This document shows, piece by piece, positions 45,544 through 56,446 of a DNA stretch of 64,000 nucleotides. Every line of letters starts with the position of its first letter. Position 1 is the first letter of the stretch. The DNA is taken from NCBI GenBank assembly GCA_020881915.1, contig JAJFPB010000004.1:2976001-3040000 (forward strand). Direction: 5' to 3'. This stretch comes from Paramyrothecium sp. XJ0827 (Eukaryota > Ascomycota > Sordariomycetes > Hypocreales > Stachybotryaceae). The position numbers and the translations under genes were made by a program. Under the pieces are notes generated by a model, which saw nothing but the letters and a program-made list of their open reading frames with translations, made no database searches and had not been told where the DNA came from.

Positions 45544-45550
45544 AGTTTCC

Positions 45551-45556
45551 TTTTTT
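45551..45556 (+). terminator. Pol III terminator of tRNA-Ser
   Basis: A run of six T residues lies eight bases after the discriminator base, a standard RNA polymerase III stop. Confidence 0.8.
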
Positions 45557-46439
45557 GGAAATCGTGATACCTTTTTGGGTGTCGTGCCCGACCGCCTCCC
45601 GCTCCCGCATCGCTCCTGCCCTCCGAACAACAGCGCATTTGCTTATCAGGATAACCTTCTTCTAACCTCTTATCGTTTTATCTCACTGTAACCGCGGCTG
45701 CCCGACAAGACAAAGCTGCCTCCGTGTTTTTTTGTCCTCCGATACGAGGTTTTGGAGGTCATCTTGCGTCATGCTTACGTTCAACTGATGCCCAGTGCAG
45801 GTTTTCGTGTAGACGGAACCTACCCGGTATCACTTTGTCCTTTGCAAGTATCAGGTAGCGTCGTAATTCACACCCTGTACCGCCTTTTTCATGCCTTCTT
45901 CATGAAGGTACGTGTTTCCGTGGATTTTTACTTTCCACTCGCATGGCGCAGGATCTGCGAGGTTGTGCTAAGCCTTCAGCAATACCGATTCCGTAACGAG
46001 GCAGTCTAGGACTCCGGGCCGCCAAGTTTAATGTAACACCTCTTTGCAACCAGCCAAAACCAAGCGAGGCGCGCTCTCGAGGTGGGGACGCGCAACGTTC
46101 CTTTGACCAACCGGCATGCTGGGGTTGTCACGAGGCGGATGCACCCGCCAGATAGATAGAAATCGCAAGATACCAAGGCAAAATACAACATGCATGGCAA
46201 GGGTTATGGAAAAACAGGCTGTTCAGTGACTCATACACGCTCGTGCGATACGATGGCGGTGCTTTTGGTCCGCAAGCCGGCCCAAATCATAGTATACATG
46301 CGGAAAGAAGTAATGCCCGCCAAGCTCCCAGACCTTTCCAATACCAGGATCCTCACGCGGTAGGCTGCAAGCACTCTTACAATGCAAAAGGGTCAACCCT
46401 TCTACGATAGAACAAGGAGCGGGAAACCAGGCTCGTGGC
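45557..46439. other. Intergenic, sft2 3' flank
   Basis: Contains the 3' flank of sft2. An 85-codon frame at 45752-46009 has no recognisable motif. Nothing else is supported. Confidence 0.5.
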
Positions 46440-47439
46440 TTAGCCAGATATCCACGCGGCTGCTTGCCTGGCCCCGAAAGTGGTCGCCATACGTAGACCT
46501 GTTGAGCCCATGGGGAAGTAGCTGACGAGATACCACGCAAGGCACGCCAGCTGGACCAAGGCGGATACAAGAGTGAGGATTGTGCTATGCAGCTGGAGCA
46601 AGTTAGCGGACAGAAACAGACCATAAGAGGCGTGGTCCCACCTTGAGAGCAAAGACAAGCGTCAGGATGATGGACCCAAAGTAGGCTCCCGTGAAGGGCA
46701 ATCTCGGCGTAGACAGAAGATGATAGACATAGTTCATGGGCCCCATGACCGCCGCGAACGAGGCCAAGAAAAGAAGTGACCCAACGGACCATCTGAAGCG
46801 AAATCAGTATCGGCCGTCCATGCGACAGAGATAGAGAGGCGGCAGTGCTCGGCGAGGCACATCAAGCCATGCCAGCAGGGGTAGGGCATCCATGTCACGA
46901 GAGGCAACGTGGGAAAGACAGGAATCCGATGTTGTAGACTCACAGAATTACAAACTTTCGCGGTCTTAGGGAAAGAACCGGAAAGAGAGTGAAGCAGATG
47001 ACGAAACAGGCGAGGGCGGCAAGGTTGCAGAACCCGAAGATCAACAAACGATCCCACCTACTCACTGGAGCGCAGGTTAGCGACTTCCCACCCTCTCAGA
47101 ATGTGGCATATGCATCACATGCAGAATCTAGGGCACGGGCTAAAGCGTGATGCACATGTTCCCGCTGCAGGGGTGCCGCGCCGGAAACCGTACAACGCCT
47201 ATTGGACTTTCCAACTTACAGACGAACCAGCCTTCTTCCTCCTCGCGCCGAGTAGGTGCCGGCAGGGGAGCGCCGACGCCTTCTGTAGTTGGGAGGCGGA
47301 CATATCCACGGCTGCCTTGGAAGGGGTTGAGATTCTGGATGGACGACAGGAAACCGGCGGGTTGGGTGTTGACGGGTTCCTCCTCGCGCCGACCCCAGCC
47401 CAAGGAGGACATGGAGTCGCGGAACGCGGTCGACGCCAT
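46440..47439 (-). CDS. sft2: Sft2-family Golgi membrane protein
   Basis: CDS is complement(join(46440..46592,46642..46792,46944..47064,47220..47439)), 214 residues, the normal size for Sft2. It is a tetra-spanning protein linked to retrograde endosome-to-Golgi vesicle fusion (genetically tied to the t-SNARE Sed5 in yeast). The cytosolic N-terminus (about 1-75, SSLGWGRREEEPVNTQPAGF) is followed by four hydrophobic spans. Family motifs are LSRWDRLLIFGFCNLAALAC, FPVLSLRPRKFVILWSVGSL, the near-invariant GPMNYVYHLLSTPRLPFT, YFGSIILTLVFALKLHSTIL, and LVSYFPMGSTGLRMA near the end. All three introns have consensus donors (GTAAGT, GTGAGT, GTGGGA) and acceptors and restore these motifs exactly. With ric1 it is a second Golgi-recycling gene in the window. 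Confidence 0.95.
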
Positions 47440-50277
47440 GGTGCTAGTCGCGGTTGGTTATCTGATTGTATGCGGAGCGAGTTTGATCGACGATGGGACG
47501 ACGGCTGCAGATCGGGAAGCGGAGCGGATTCGTTTCGATTCCAGGGGGGTGTCGGCCAAGTGAGCTGAAGGGAAACGAGGGGGCTTTGAGAAGATAAAAC
47601 AAGGTCCACTACAGGAAAAGGTCAGTCATATGGGCAAACGAAGAGGCTTGGAAGCGCTTGGTGTACGCAACCATCGCCGAGGAGGGGGTGAGGGGGGTGC
47701 GACAAGGTAGGTTGGGGGAACGAGGAGAGAAGAGCTTACCAGGCGTCCGTGTCGTCAGTCTGGACTTGAAGTACGACAGCGGGCGACTCGGAACAGCTGG
47801 CGACCGCGCGTACCGCACTGGAAAAGACCCAGTGCGCAGAGAGAAGAAGAGTAGCGGCAGAAGGAGCCAAGGTCCGGCGCTGAGGCGGAGGGGTGTCGAG
47901 CGCGGTAGGGATGCGATGTGGTTTGCGAAAGGTAGCTTGAGTGTAGTCTGGAGACGATGCGAGGTGAGGTTCGGCAGCTTTGGAGTTTAGCGGAGCGTCG
48001 ACAAGGGGGGTGTGGGCCTCAGTATGGAAGTAGCCCACCCTAAACCCAGTCCCGTTACCATTTGGAGGGGGCCACATGATTGGCAGCTCTGGGGCTCAGT
48101 GCTACAGTGGGTAGCACCACGCCCGCTGAAGGGCAATCCAGGTGAAGTTTCCCCCCACCATGGAGATGCTCACCTCTGGGAAGGGGGGGTCGTGAGGCCC
48201 GTTCAAGGAGGGTCATGCATTTGTGGACGGCGACAGGTAGGAGCATGAGGGGGGGGGAGAAGAGCAGGCCGTGCAAGGGAACGGGAGCGCCCTCAGTCTT
48301 GATCGGAAGGCCGGTGGTGCAGGGCCAACACGCTATTGGTCGGGACTTACAAGGCCGGTCTCTGCAGTACCGTCTGATGTGCCGCCCCCTACACGAAAAT
48401 CATCCATCTAACCCCATCTTACATGATGCAGAGCACTGGGCAACAGAGCGAGCTCGAGGGGAACGTGGGAGGAAGGGTGGGGGAGGACGAGCGAGAGACG
48501 GAAGGTCTGAGCGAGACGTTTCTGATCCCGGGCTGTCATCTGCATGCCCGGCACCTCGAGTCTAACAAATCGGTTTCTCAACTCCAGGATCCCTGGGCCT
48601 GCCCACGGAGCACGGCAGCCAACCGCCTATCGGAAATATAACAAGGCGGTGAAAGTTGGGTTTGGACGACGGCTGCAAAGGCGATCCATCTTGCCTTTCC
48701 GATCATGCTGGTTTGCTTCTGCCATGTTTCCAAAGCTGGACGCTGCCTCTAGGCTGCGAGGTAAGCCAGGTTGTCCCCTTCCCCCGTTGTCCCTGCTGTT
48801 AAGCCCTACCCGGCCCGCGTGGCCAAGAACGGGCAAATTCCAAGGACGAGCAAGTCCATGGCAAACAACCCATGACTTGGTGCGATCGGTGGGGGCGTGC
48901 CGATGCCATGACGGAACACGATGGCGGCGCAAAGTCGATCAAGGGAGGTTGGACCCGATGTCTCAAATCCCGGATCACGTTTGTTACTAGGACACCCCCT
49001 CCAGGCAAGGATGGCTGGTGGTGGATGGGCCATGAGAATGGTGGACTGAGTACGAGTTCAAGGGTAGGCCACCGCCCACTATCAACGCTACGTTCTCTGG
49101 CACAAGCACACTTTGTGTTGCTGCATGCCTCATTCTCTCCTCGACCTGGAGGGGGGAGGACGGCGATGCCTCTCGAGCCCAAATGTGCTTTGGTCTGGTC
49201 CGTAGTCAGACGACAACAAGAGGCCCGGGTCGCAGATGATCTTGTAATCCAAGCCATGACCTCCCGTAGCGACTATAAGAACCGGGCTGCCTCGCGTACC
49301 TTACAGCTGATCATGTCTGGTGAAACGAATGCCCAATTCCATCATCTGCATCTGCCACCCACGACAGAACGACCAACCAGCCTTGAACGTTGATCCGAAT
49401 CTGGTACAAGGACAAGGAGAAGGAGAACAAGCAGAGAGACCCATGCGTCAATACCGAGCCACCCCACGCCAGTAACGCATCTACTTTGTACATTGGATGA
49501 GTCTTCACCTTACCCAGCCTCGTCCCGCATCGCATAGTTCTACTTTCAACTTTTTGAAAGTATCCACCGGTCTGCCTAAACCGACCCTTGACGAGGCCGA
49601 CAAAGCACGACCCAAAGGGGCTTTTTTTCGGGAGAAACGAAGAGACGACAAACGGAATCAGTTCCGGACAACTCACAGTCATACAACCGGGCTGAGTAGC
49701 CGGGTTGCAATAGCTCACCGTTTCGTCACCTTGCCTTACACATTTACCGCGTCAGCCGAGCCCTGCCTCTTTGAGGACTTGTGCCCCCAATCCATCTAGG
49801 ACAGGAATATACCAGGGACACAGAGTACAATACCTGTTCTGCCTGCTGCCGCCGCACAGTACCTTACCTCCCGGAGGCCCTTGCGATTTATTATTAGCGT
49901 CCTGCGCGCCAAAGACATCGATAGATCTACAGCCATTCCAAGGTCAGCTCTGTTGGTCCCGGCCTGCGAATTTATCAATTTTGGTTCAACAGCGCATAAA
50001 CGAGACAGCCAAAACGGCCGACAATATTTCCCTCTTATACCTGTGTTCTGTCCTGGTAGCCTCTATCAGCAAGCCACCTAATCTCGCCGGCGCCCAGCCT
50101 CACCAGCCCGTCTGTCCGCCTCGCCCGCCACCGTCGACTTTCGTCCCGGGTTACTTTAAGTTACTCTGTGCCTACAAGGTAATTCTTCGAGACCCCCCCC
50201 TCCCATTTCGGCCAGAAAGGTACTTGACCATACCTTGGCTTTTTGGCTTTGGCTTTGCCTGACCTTGACCACCAGCG

Positions 50278-50300
50278 ACCACCACCACCACCACCACCAC
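50278..50300. repeat. (ACC)n microsatellite
   Basis: Between seven and eight perfect ACC units in the upstream region of the bHLH gene. Confidence 0.9.
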
Positions 50301-51007
50301 AACAAAGAGGCAGCAATAATCCCATCACATCTCTGGTCACTTGTTATAAAGCTCAAGCTGCCGCAGACACACCCACCACCCACCTCGCCGCACGCACCCA
50401 AGGGAATACAAAAGTTGACCTATCAACTGCCTCCGCGGGTGACTACCTTAGCTTACCAGCACAATCCGTGTATGTGTAGCACACATACAGCAAACCTCCC
50501 CTCACAAGCGCATCCATACGACCTGCCGACCTCTATTACTCCGTCCTTTTTCGAGCATACCAACCCGGATTCTGCTGCGTCTTACATCGACGGGACCCCA
50601 ACGGTAAGCCACCCTCTGCTACGATCCTTCGGGGTAGGTGAGCATATTCTCCTTCTCCTCCTTCTCCTCCTCGCTTGGCCCATTCCACATGCCTTACCTC
50701 TTCCCTTGGCTGTCTGTCTGTCTGTCCGTCCATCCGTGGGCTACCGCCGAGCCCATATTGCTCACACCTCCCGCCCTCGCTGTCTTTCCCTCCGTTCTCT
50801 TTTCTCCTCTTCCTCTTTCTTCGCCTCACCCCGTCTCTGCCCTCCGCGATCTTGAGCCGTTGAACCTCCTTCACTTCGCTTCGCACTAAGAAGGGGGCAT
50901 GTTAGCTTGGCCCCAACCACCCACCCATCGCTAACCAAACCAGCCTAGGACAGCGGACACATTTGTCCCACCGCCTTATCCCACTGCTCTCTGCACTCAG
51001 CTCTCCG

Positions 51008-51052
51008 CCTCTGCCTCTGCCTCTGCCTCTGCCTCTGCTCTGCTCTGCCCTG
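51008..51052. repeat. (CTCTGC)n imperfect hexanucleotide repeat
   Basis: Several CTCTGC units decay into CTCTG units, within the C/T-rich leader-like tract of the bHLH gene. Confidence 0.85.
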
Positions 51053-51809
51053 CTCGGCGCTGCCTGTGCGGCAACGGCTCCTCCCCCCAAAGCAGCAAGC
51101 AAGACTGACTAGCCCGGACTGGACTTGACTGGTCCGACCGTCACCGCCTGGTCCCTGACTGGTGCCAGCCAGTGTCTGAATACCCGCCCCTCGCCCGCCG
51201 CCTTTTTTAACCTACCGTACCCTTACAAGTTACCACGCCGCGGTCCACTTTCTCCCACGCATCCGCTTTCCCTACCGCTCGATCCTGATCCCTCACCATC
51301 AACCCCTCCGACGTCGCATTAATTGCCCGCTTCGGTGCCATCATCGCCTCTCTCATCGCACGCTCCCCGGATTATCATAGATGGCCTTACGGTAGCATCG
51401 GCACACTTCGCCCCTCGAGTGCACTTGTTTCTTTTTTTTGAGAGGTGAGCACGCCCGCCTCCCCTGCAGTCAGCGCTGCTTTGCCACGTTTCGCCATTCC
51501 CGAGCAGCCCGCTATCGCTTCGTTTGGTCATCGACTATCGGTCGCATACCGCTACCTCGGCTGCGCGCGCGTACTGCATCCCCTTCGCATCAAATGCTAA
51601 CCTCTCGCCCAGCAAACAAGCCGCAAACGTCTTTGTCGCTCTCAATGTGCTCTTAGCAACCTCGCGCATCCCGTTGCAGTACCCACATTGTTCCGCACTA
51701 CCAAACTTTGATCCTCCGCCCTTCGAGGCGACCCTGCAAGAAACGACACCACCCGCTGTCGACCAAACACTCCATCTCGCTTCGGCCATCCGAACCTCGT
51801 CCTTTCATC

Positions 51810-53426
51810 ATGGCCCAGCACGGCTTTAATCAATTTGGCTCCGCCCAGCACAGCGGCAGCATCGACCCCAACGACCTGGCCATGTCTAGTGGCTACTCCC
51901 CCTCTTTCTCAAACAACAACTTCGCCTCAAACCACAACAACGCAACCAACGGCTTCTCCAGCGGCTCTGCTGTCTTCGGCGATGACGAGCTTCTCGACGG
52001 CCTTGCTGGCTCCTCTGACGCCCAGCCTGGTCTCCACGGTCAGGACTACGGCGGCCTTAATATGGCCTTTTCGCACGGGACCTACCCCTCCCACCGTGGT
52101 TCCTCTGGCCTCCAGATCGACCCCTCTCAACTAAATGGCTATTCTAACACGCCGGACGGCGATCCCATCCAGAGCCCATACGCCACCGGCTTCAACACCC
52201 AGTTCCGTCAGATGCAAAATGGCCACTCGCTCGGTACATCGCTCCATTCTCCTCTATCGTACTCAGGATCCCCCCTAGCAGGCGCAGATCTTAATGCAGA
52301 TGGAAGCGATGCCAACTATTTGAACGCAAAGGCCAGGGCCCGCATGTCCCAGCAGATGCAGAGGAAGGCTTCCAACACTCGGAGCCCGATGACCCCTAAG
52401 AGCAACACCATGCACGGCCTTTCACTTGGGTCGCAAGAGTCACCAGGCTTTGGCCCGCAGCCCATCAGGACGACAGGTGGTCATGAGAAGTCGCCGTCGG
52501 GACAGTGGATTAACACGCCCACCGGCAGCATTCCTGCCTCCTACAACTCTGGATTTTCATCTCCCATGCAGCAAGGAATGGTTCCCATCAACGAAGTCAT
52601 GATGAAAGGTGGGACGTCCATGCCTGCTAAACTCGGCGTCAACACAAATGCCGTATCGTCTCAGGAGATGAAGAGGAAGCGACGAAGGGAATCGCACAAC
52701 CTCGTCGAGCGCCGCCGCCGTGACAACATAAACGAGCGCATCCAGGACCTGAGCCGGCTTGTACCTACCCATCGTCTCGAAGACGAGAAGCTGAGGAAGT
52801 TGATCCAGAACGGCACTCCGCTGTCGCCGACGCTTACGGGCATTTCCAGCCCTTCTCAAGCTACCTCCGGACTTGCCGGCCCAGGTGCTCGGCGTGCCGC
52901 TGGCAATAGCGCCGGAAACATCACCACTGGCCTTCCCATTGAAGACAAGGATAAAGGCCCAAACAAGGGCGACATCCTCAACGGTGCCGTGAGCTGGACT
53001 CGCGATCTGATGTGGATGTTGCATCTCAAACTTCAACAACAAGAGGAGCTCATGAACACGATCGCAGAGCTTGGAGGGCACTTCCCGTTCGAACTCACCG
53101 AGGACGAGCGACGGATGCAGTCCGAACTCATCGATGCTATCGGAAAGAATGACACAGGAGACTTCTCATACTCTCGTACCTCTGGCTCTGGTCTCCGTGT
53201 CCCTCACCACACAGACTACCGCGGCGACTCCGTCAACAACAGCAGCGGTATGGGCTCGACGTTGGACTCAATCGGCATCACTCCTGAACCCAATGGCAAT
53301 GGTGTCCTCGGCGGAGATCTCAATGATACCGCGCAATTCTGGCACGATCCAGATGATGACGGAAGCGGCCACACCTCTCTCAACTTCAAGGAAGAAGATG
53401 AGTATGACATGGACCTCACCCAGTAG
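51810..53426 (+). CDS. bHLH transcription factor with an extended loop
   Basis: Single-exon protein of 538 residues, nuclear, expected to bind E-box DNA as a dimer. The first 280 residues are Ser/Asn/Gly/Gln-rich and disordered-looking. The basic region and helix 1 lie at about 287-318 (RRRESHNLVERRRRDNINER), with the E-box-contacting His/Glu/Arg residues present. Helix 2 is at about 385-402 (NKGDILNGAVSWTRDLMWML), followed by a Gln-rich zipper-like segment (LKLQQQEELMNTI). The loop between the helices is about 65 residues, rich in Ser/Gly/Pro, far longer than in most bHLH proteins. The C-terminus is acidic and ends EEDEYDMDLTQ. Start 51810 gives MAQHGFNQFG; an in-frame upstream stretch from 51708 is not protein-like. 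It resembles the fungal bHLH group often annotated as GlcD-gamma; the ortholog is not certain. Confidence 0.92.
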   Translation: MAQHGFNQFGSAQHSGSIDPNDLAMSSGYSPSFSNNNFASNHNNATNGFSSGSAVFGDDELLDGLAGSSDAQPGLHGQDYGGLNMAFSHGTYPSHRGSSGLQIDPSQLNGYSNTPDGDPIQSPYATGFNTQFRQMQNGHSLGTSLHSPLSYSGSPLAGADLNADGSDANYLNAKARARMSQQMQRKASNTRSPMTPKSNTMHGLSLGSQESPGFGPQPIRTTGGHEKSPSGQWINTPTGSIPASYNSGFSSPMQQGMVPINEVMMKGGTSMPAKLGVNTNAVSSQEMKRKRRRESHNLVERRRRDNINERIQDLSRLVPTHRLEDEKLRKLIQNGTPLSPTLTGISSPSQATSGLAGPGARRAAGNSAGNITTGLPIEDKDKGPNKGDILNGAVSWTRDLMWMLHLKLQQQEELMNTIAELGGHFPFELTEDERRMQSELIDAIGKNDTGDFSYSRTSGSGLRVPHHTDYRGDSVNNSSGMGSTLDSIGITPEPNGNGVLGGDLNDTAQFWHDPDDDGSGHTSLNFKEEDEYDMDLTQ

Positions 53427-54269
53427 GACTGCGTGTTTGGCTCCTCGTTCTTCGAGCGGTAAGACACAATTTTTCCTCTGAATCGTCTCATTCAAGTGTT
53501 TGGCTTCAAGTCAAACACCTCTCTCAATATCATGCATTCTCAAGGCGTCCGTTTTGCTGTCGCGATTTTCTTTTTCATTCTTCACAATCGTCATGGGAGG
53601 TGGGCCGCAAGCAGAGTTTTGAGTCCCATGGAACTCCGCAGTGGCAAGGCGCCTGCAAGATTTAACGTTGAGCTTCATTTGGTAGAGGACATGAAACGAC
53701 TTGGGCAGCCCTGTTAGGCATGGTATCTTTGGTTTCTGGTAACGGCAGGCTTCATACACTGGTTCATATATACACAGCGCAGGAGGGAGTGTTTTCGATC
53801 TCAGATACTGGTTTTTTTCTTTGCCCCTTCTCTGATAGCTTTTTTGTTTTGTTTCTTTTGGCAGGTCCTCTTTTGCTTGTTGGTCATGTATGGTTGCATC
53901 TCAGATTTCCTTGCGATACCTCGAGGCTCTTAAAAGACCTCTCCTTGTCCATTGCTATATTTGCTTTCTTCTCTTATTATTTTCGTTGCTCTACGGGGGG
54001 TTCCTACTTCTGTTTTATTTTGTTCAGGTACTCACTCTTTGCTTGGATCGCGGTGGAAGTGGATAATGGCTCTATCGTTGATTGATTACGCCAGCATCAG
54101 GCATTAGGGGTTTTTGCATTGTAGTATTGATAGTTTACATTGTGTCTTCACTCTTCCTTTCAGATACCAGATGCGTACAATTCACAAGTTTCATAACAAT
54201 CCAACCCGTATTTCCCATACGGGACCCTGAAGAACACGTCTATGACGGTGGGGTATCCGTGCAATTGCT
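53427..54269. other. Intergenic between convergent genes
   Basis: T-rich 3' flank of the bHLH gene and 3' flank of npr3; no supported gene. Confidence 0.6.
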
Positions 54270-56446
54270 TTACCAGTGCCGAACGCACAGCATGTACTCG
54301 TTCATGCTGGTCAGCAAGGCCCACACTTCCTTTCTCTTCATGTCCTCCTGCAAAGCTATCCTCTCGAGGGCCGACCGCCCGTCAAAGTACTTGCACATGG
54401 TGCGCCAGGCGCTTTTGTGTTTGTCGTCGACAAACCGGCGGGTGATGGCGGCCAGGTAGCGCGACTCTTTGGCAGTCGCCTTCTTGGCGTCGAGGATGAT
54501 GTGCGGCGTAAGCCCAGCAAGATGCGGCGCACTGTTGACTGAAGGATGGGCGGTGGCTACGGGCACGGCCTTGCGGGTATGAGCGGTGGCCTTGTCGGCG
54601 GCGGCCCGGTGGGCGCGCTGCGCAATACGCTCGAGGCGAGCTTTCTCAGCGGCGGCCTCTACGGTGGACGGCGCCTGCGAAGAGGGATCAGGCTCCTCCG
54701 GTGACTCGGGTTCCCCAGCATCTTCGCCACGCTTCTGGCTTTCGGTGCTGTCCTCGGCAGCGTTGCCCAACTCCTCGGCCTCAATCTCGTAGTCAACCTC
54801 GTACAGAATTTCCGGCCAGACGACGACGTAAGCAAAGGTGCAAAGCTGGGTCGTCCAGCCGCGGGCCAGGAGCCAGGCAAGCATCTGCAACCAGAGCGGC
54901 CGGTAAGCCTTACTAGGGCAATGGCTTTTGTACGACCGAGGGGTGGTGGAGAGCTCCGAGAGAAACGCAGGCAGAGGAGGGGCCATTGGAAATGTCCTTT
55001 GCCACTCCTGCGAATCTGCAGGTAGACGGGCCAGGTCACAGTTGGGGGAGACGATGTAGACGTCCCGAGCGTGGAGGGGCGGAATGGCAATGGCACGACG
55101 CCAGAATATGAAATGCTGGGCATATTTGCGCACTTGGCTCAAGGTCAGAATATTACTCTGGCCAAGCTGATAAAAGCTACAGAATCATGTCAGTGAAAGT
55201 CCCGGGTAAGAATGGGACGACAAGGGGACTCACGACGTTGTCGGCTTGGAAAGCCGTACAAACTCCACCAGTGGCAAGACGGTGGCATCACGGTCCGCCT
55301 GTAGCTCGGCAACGATCTTCTTCTCATCATCAATCAGGAGTAAAGCAAAGTTGCGGTCCAGGAAGCCGGGCTCCTCGAGGGCGTCTTGGTTGATGAATGT
55401 ATTAGCCGTCGTGAGCCAAAGACCCCGCTGATCTCTGGAGTCCTCAGAGGGCAGATCTGATAAATAAAACGGGACCGGAATCTGGACAGATGGGGAGACA
55501 AGACCAGCCGCAGTGTCGAGGTGAAGTGTTGCGATTTTGTTCTGCGAGATGGCCTCGTAAATGTCGTGAACAGAGGCAGCCAACGATGAACCCTGCAAGA
55601 TCTCATTCCAAAGATCCTGCATCTTCTTCTCTATCGTGTCCATCAGTGCCTGTGACAACCTTGTATACGGCTTCTGAACTTACGTTCTTCCCGCGCCTTT
55701 TCCTTGGCCGCCAGTATTCTTTTTGACTCTTTCCAAACAAAATCACTGTGCTGCTGGCTATATTTGTACGCCTTGTTGACCTTTTTGAGTATGTTATCAT
55801 AGAGGGAGTCGATTACTTGCTTGACTTCGTTTTCTTTGGGGTTGAGGAAGAATACGAGATTGAACATGGTCATCGAAGCACGCTTCTCCTCATCAGGGTC
55901 CTCCTTCTTCGAGTCGTGATCTTTGGATGTAGCCTCTGTAGCCTTGGAGGTCGATGATTCGCCCTCGGGAAGAGCGGTCCGCTCATCGATCGATTTGGCA
56001 GACTTTGCTTTGTTGGCCTTCTTGGCCTTCTTCCATCGTCCGTTCTCAGGGACATGGATGGGGTAAGAGACACAATATAGGGGGTCCAGTGATAGCTGGA
56101 ACAGCTTTCTATGGTATGACCGGGCCGGGGTCAGGATGCCAGCAAGGTCTCGGGTGGGAAAGCCAGCTACATGTTCCCAGGGACAAGCTCGGGAGCCCGA
56201 CTCGGTCATGAGGTGATCATCATGACCGCGATGTTTATGCAGCTCTGCGTCGGCAACATCCTGGCCTGCTGGCTGTGACAGGCGCTCCAGAAGAATATCA
56301 CCAAAGTCGCCGGATTCCGGTGGCTCCGGAGCGTTGTTCACCGGCCTGACATCGGGCGGGTAATGGAAGACGAAGGCTGGTCCGTCACGGGAGCGATTGA
56401 TGATGAGGGCGACGGCGAGCAGGTTATCACTATTGACGCACGACAT
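54270..56446 (-). CDS. npr3: Npr3, GATOR1/SEACIT nitrogen-sensing subunit
   Basis: CDS is complement(join(54270..55176,55234..55630,55684..56446)), 688 residues. With Npr2 and Iml1 it forms the vacuolar complex that restrains TORC1 when amino acids are scarce. The N-terminus (LLAVALIINRSRDGPAFVFH, then YPPD) and the block MFNLVFFLNPKENEVKQVID are characteristic longin-type sequences. A Lys/Ala-rich insertion (KKAKKANKAKSAKS) precedes the MTMFNLVFF block. The C-terminal half includes SFYQLGQSNILTLSQVRKYA, IVSPNCDLARL, PSKAYRPLWLQMLAWLLARG and TQLCTFAYVVVWPEI, then winged-helix-like segments. For intron 1 the acceptor ATAG before 55630 was chosen; nearer CAG sites break the frame, and CTGAT sits at a good branch distance. 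The last residues around EYMLCVRHW fit the family end. Confidence 0.93.

Larger units (their letters stand above)
47440..51809. other. Long intergenic region and C/T-rich leader of the bHLH gene
   Basis: About 4.4 kb without a recognisable gene. Frames of 100-170 codons at 47.1-47.6, 48.2-49.4 and 50.2-50.9 kb are overlapping on both strands and low-complexity. From about 49.8 kb the + strand is C/T-rich and carries several simple repeats, the profile of a long regulatory upstream region and 5' leader with many short upstream ORFs. Confidence 0.5.

Noticed and set aside
45200..45610. 136-codon minus-strand frame
   Set aside because: It is the antisense of the tRNA-Ser gene and its flanks.
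48872..49393. 173-codon plus-strand frame before the bHLH gene
   Set aside because: Opposed by comparable minus-strand frames, no motif, and Gly/Arg/Trp-rich chance-like composition.
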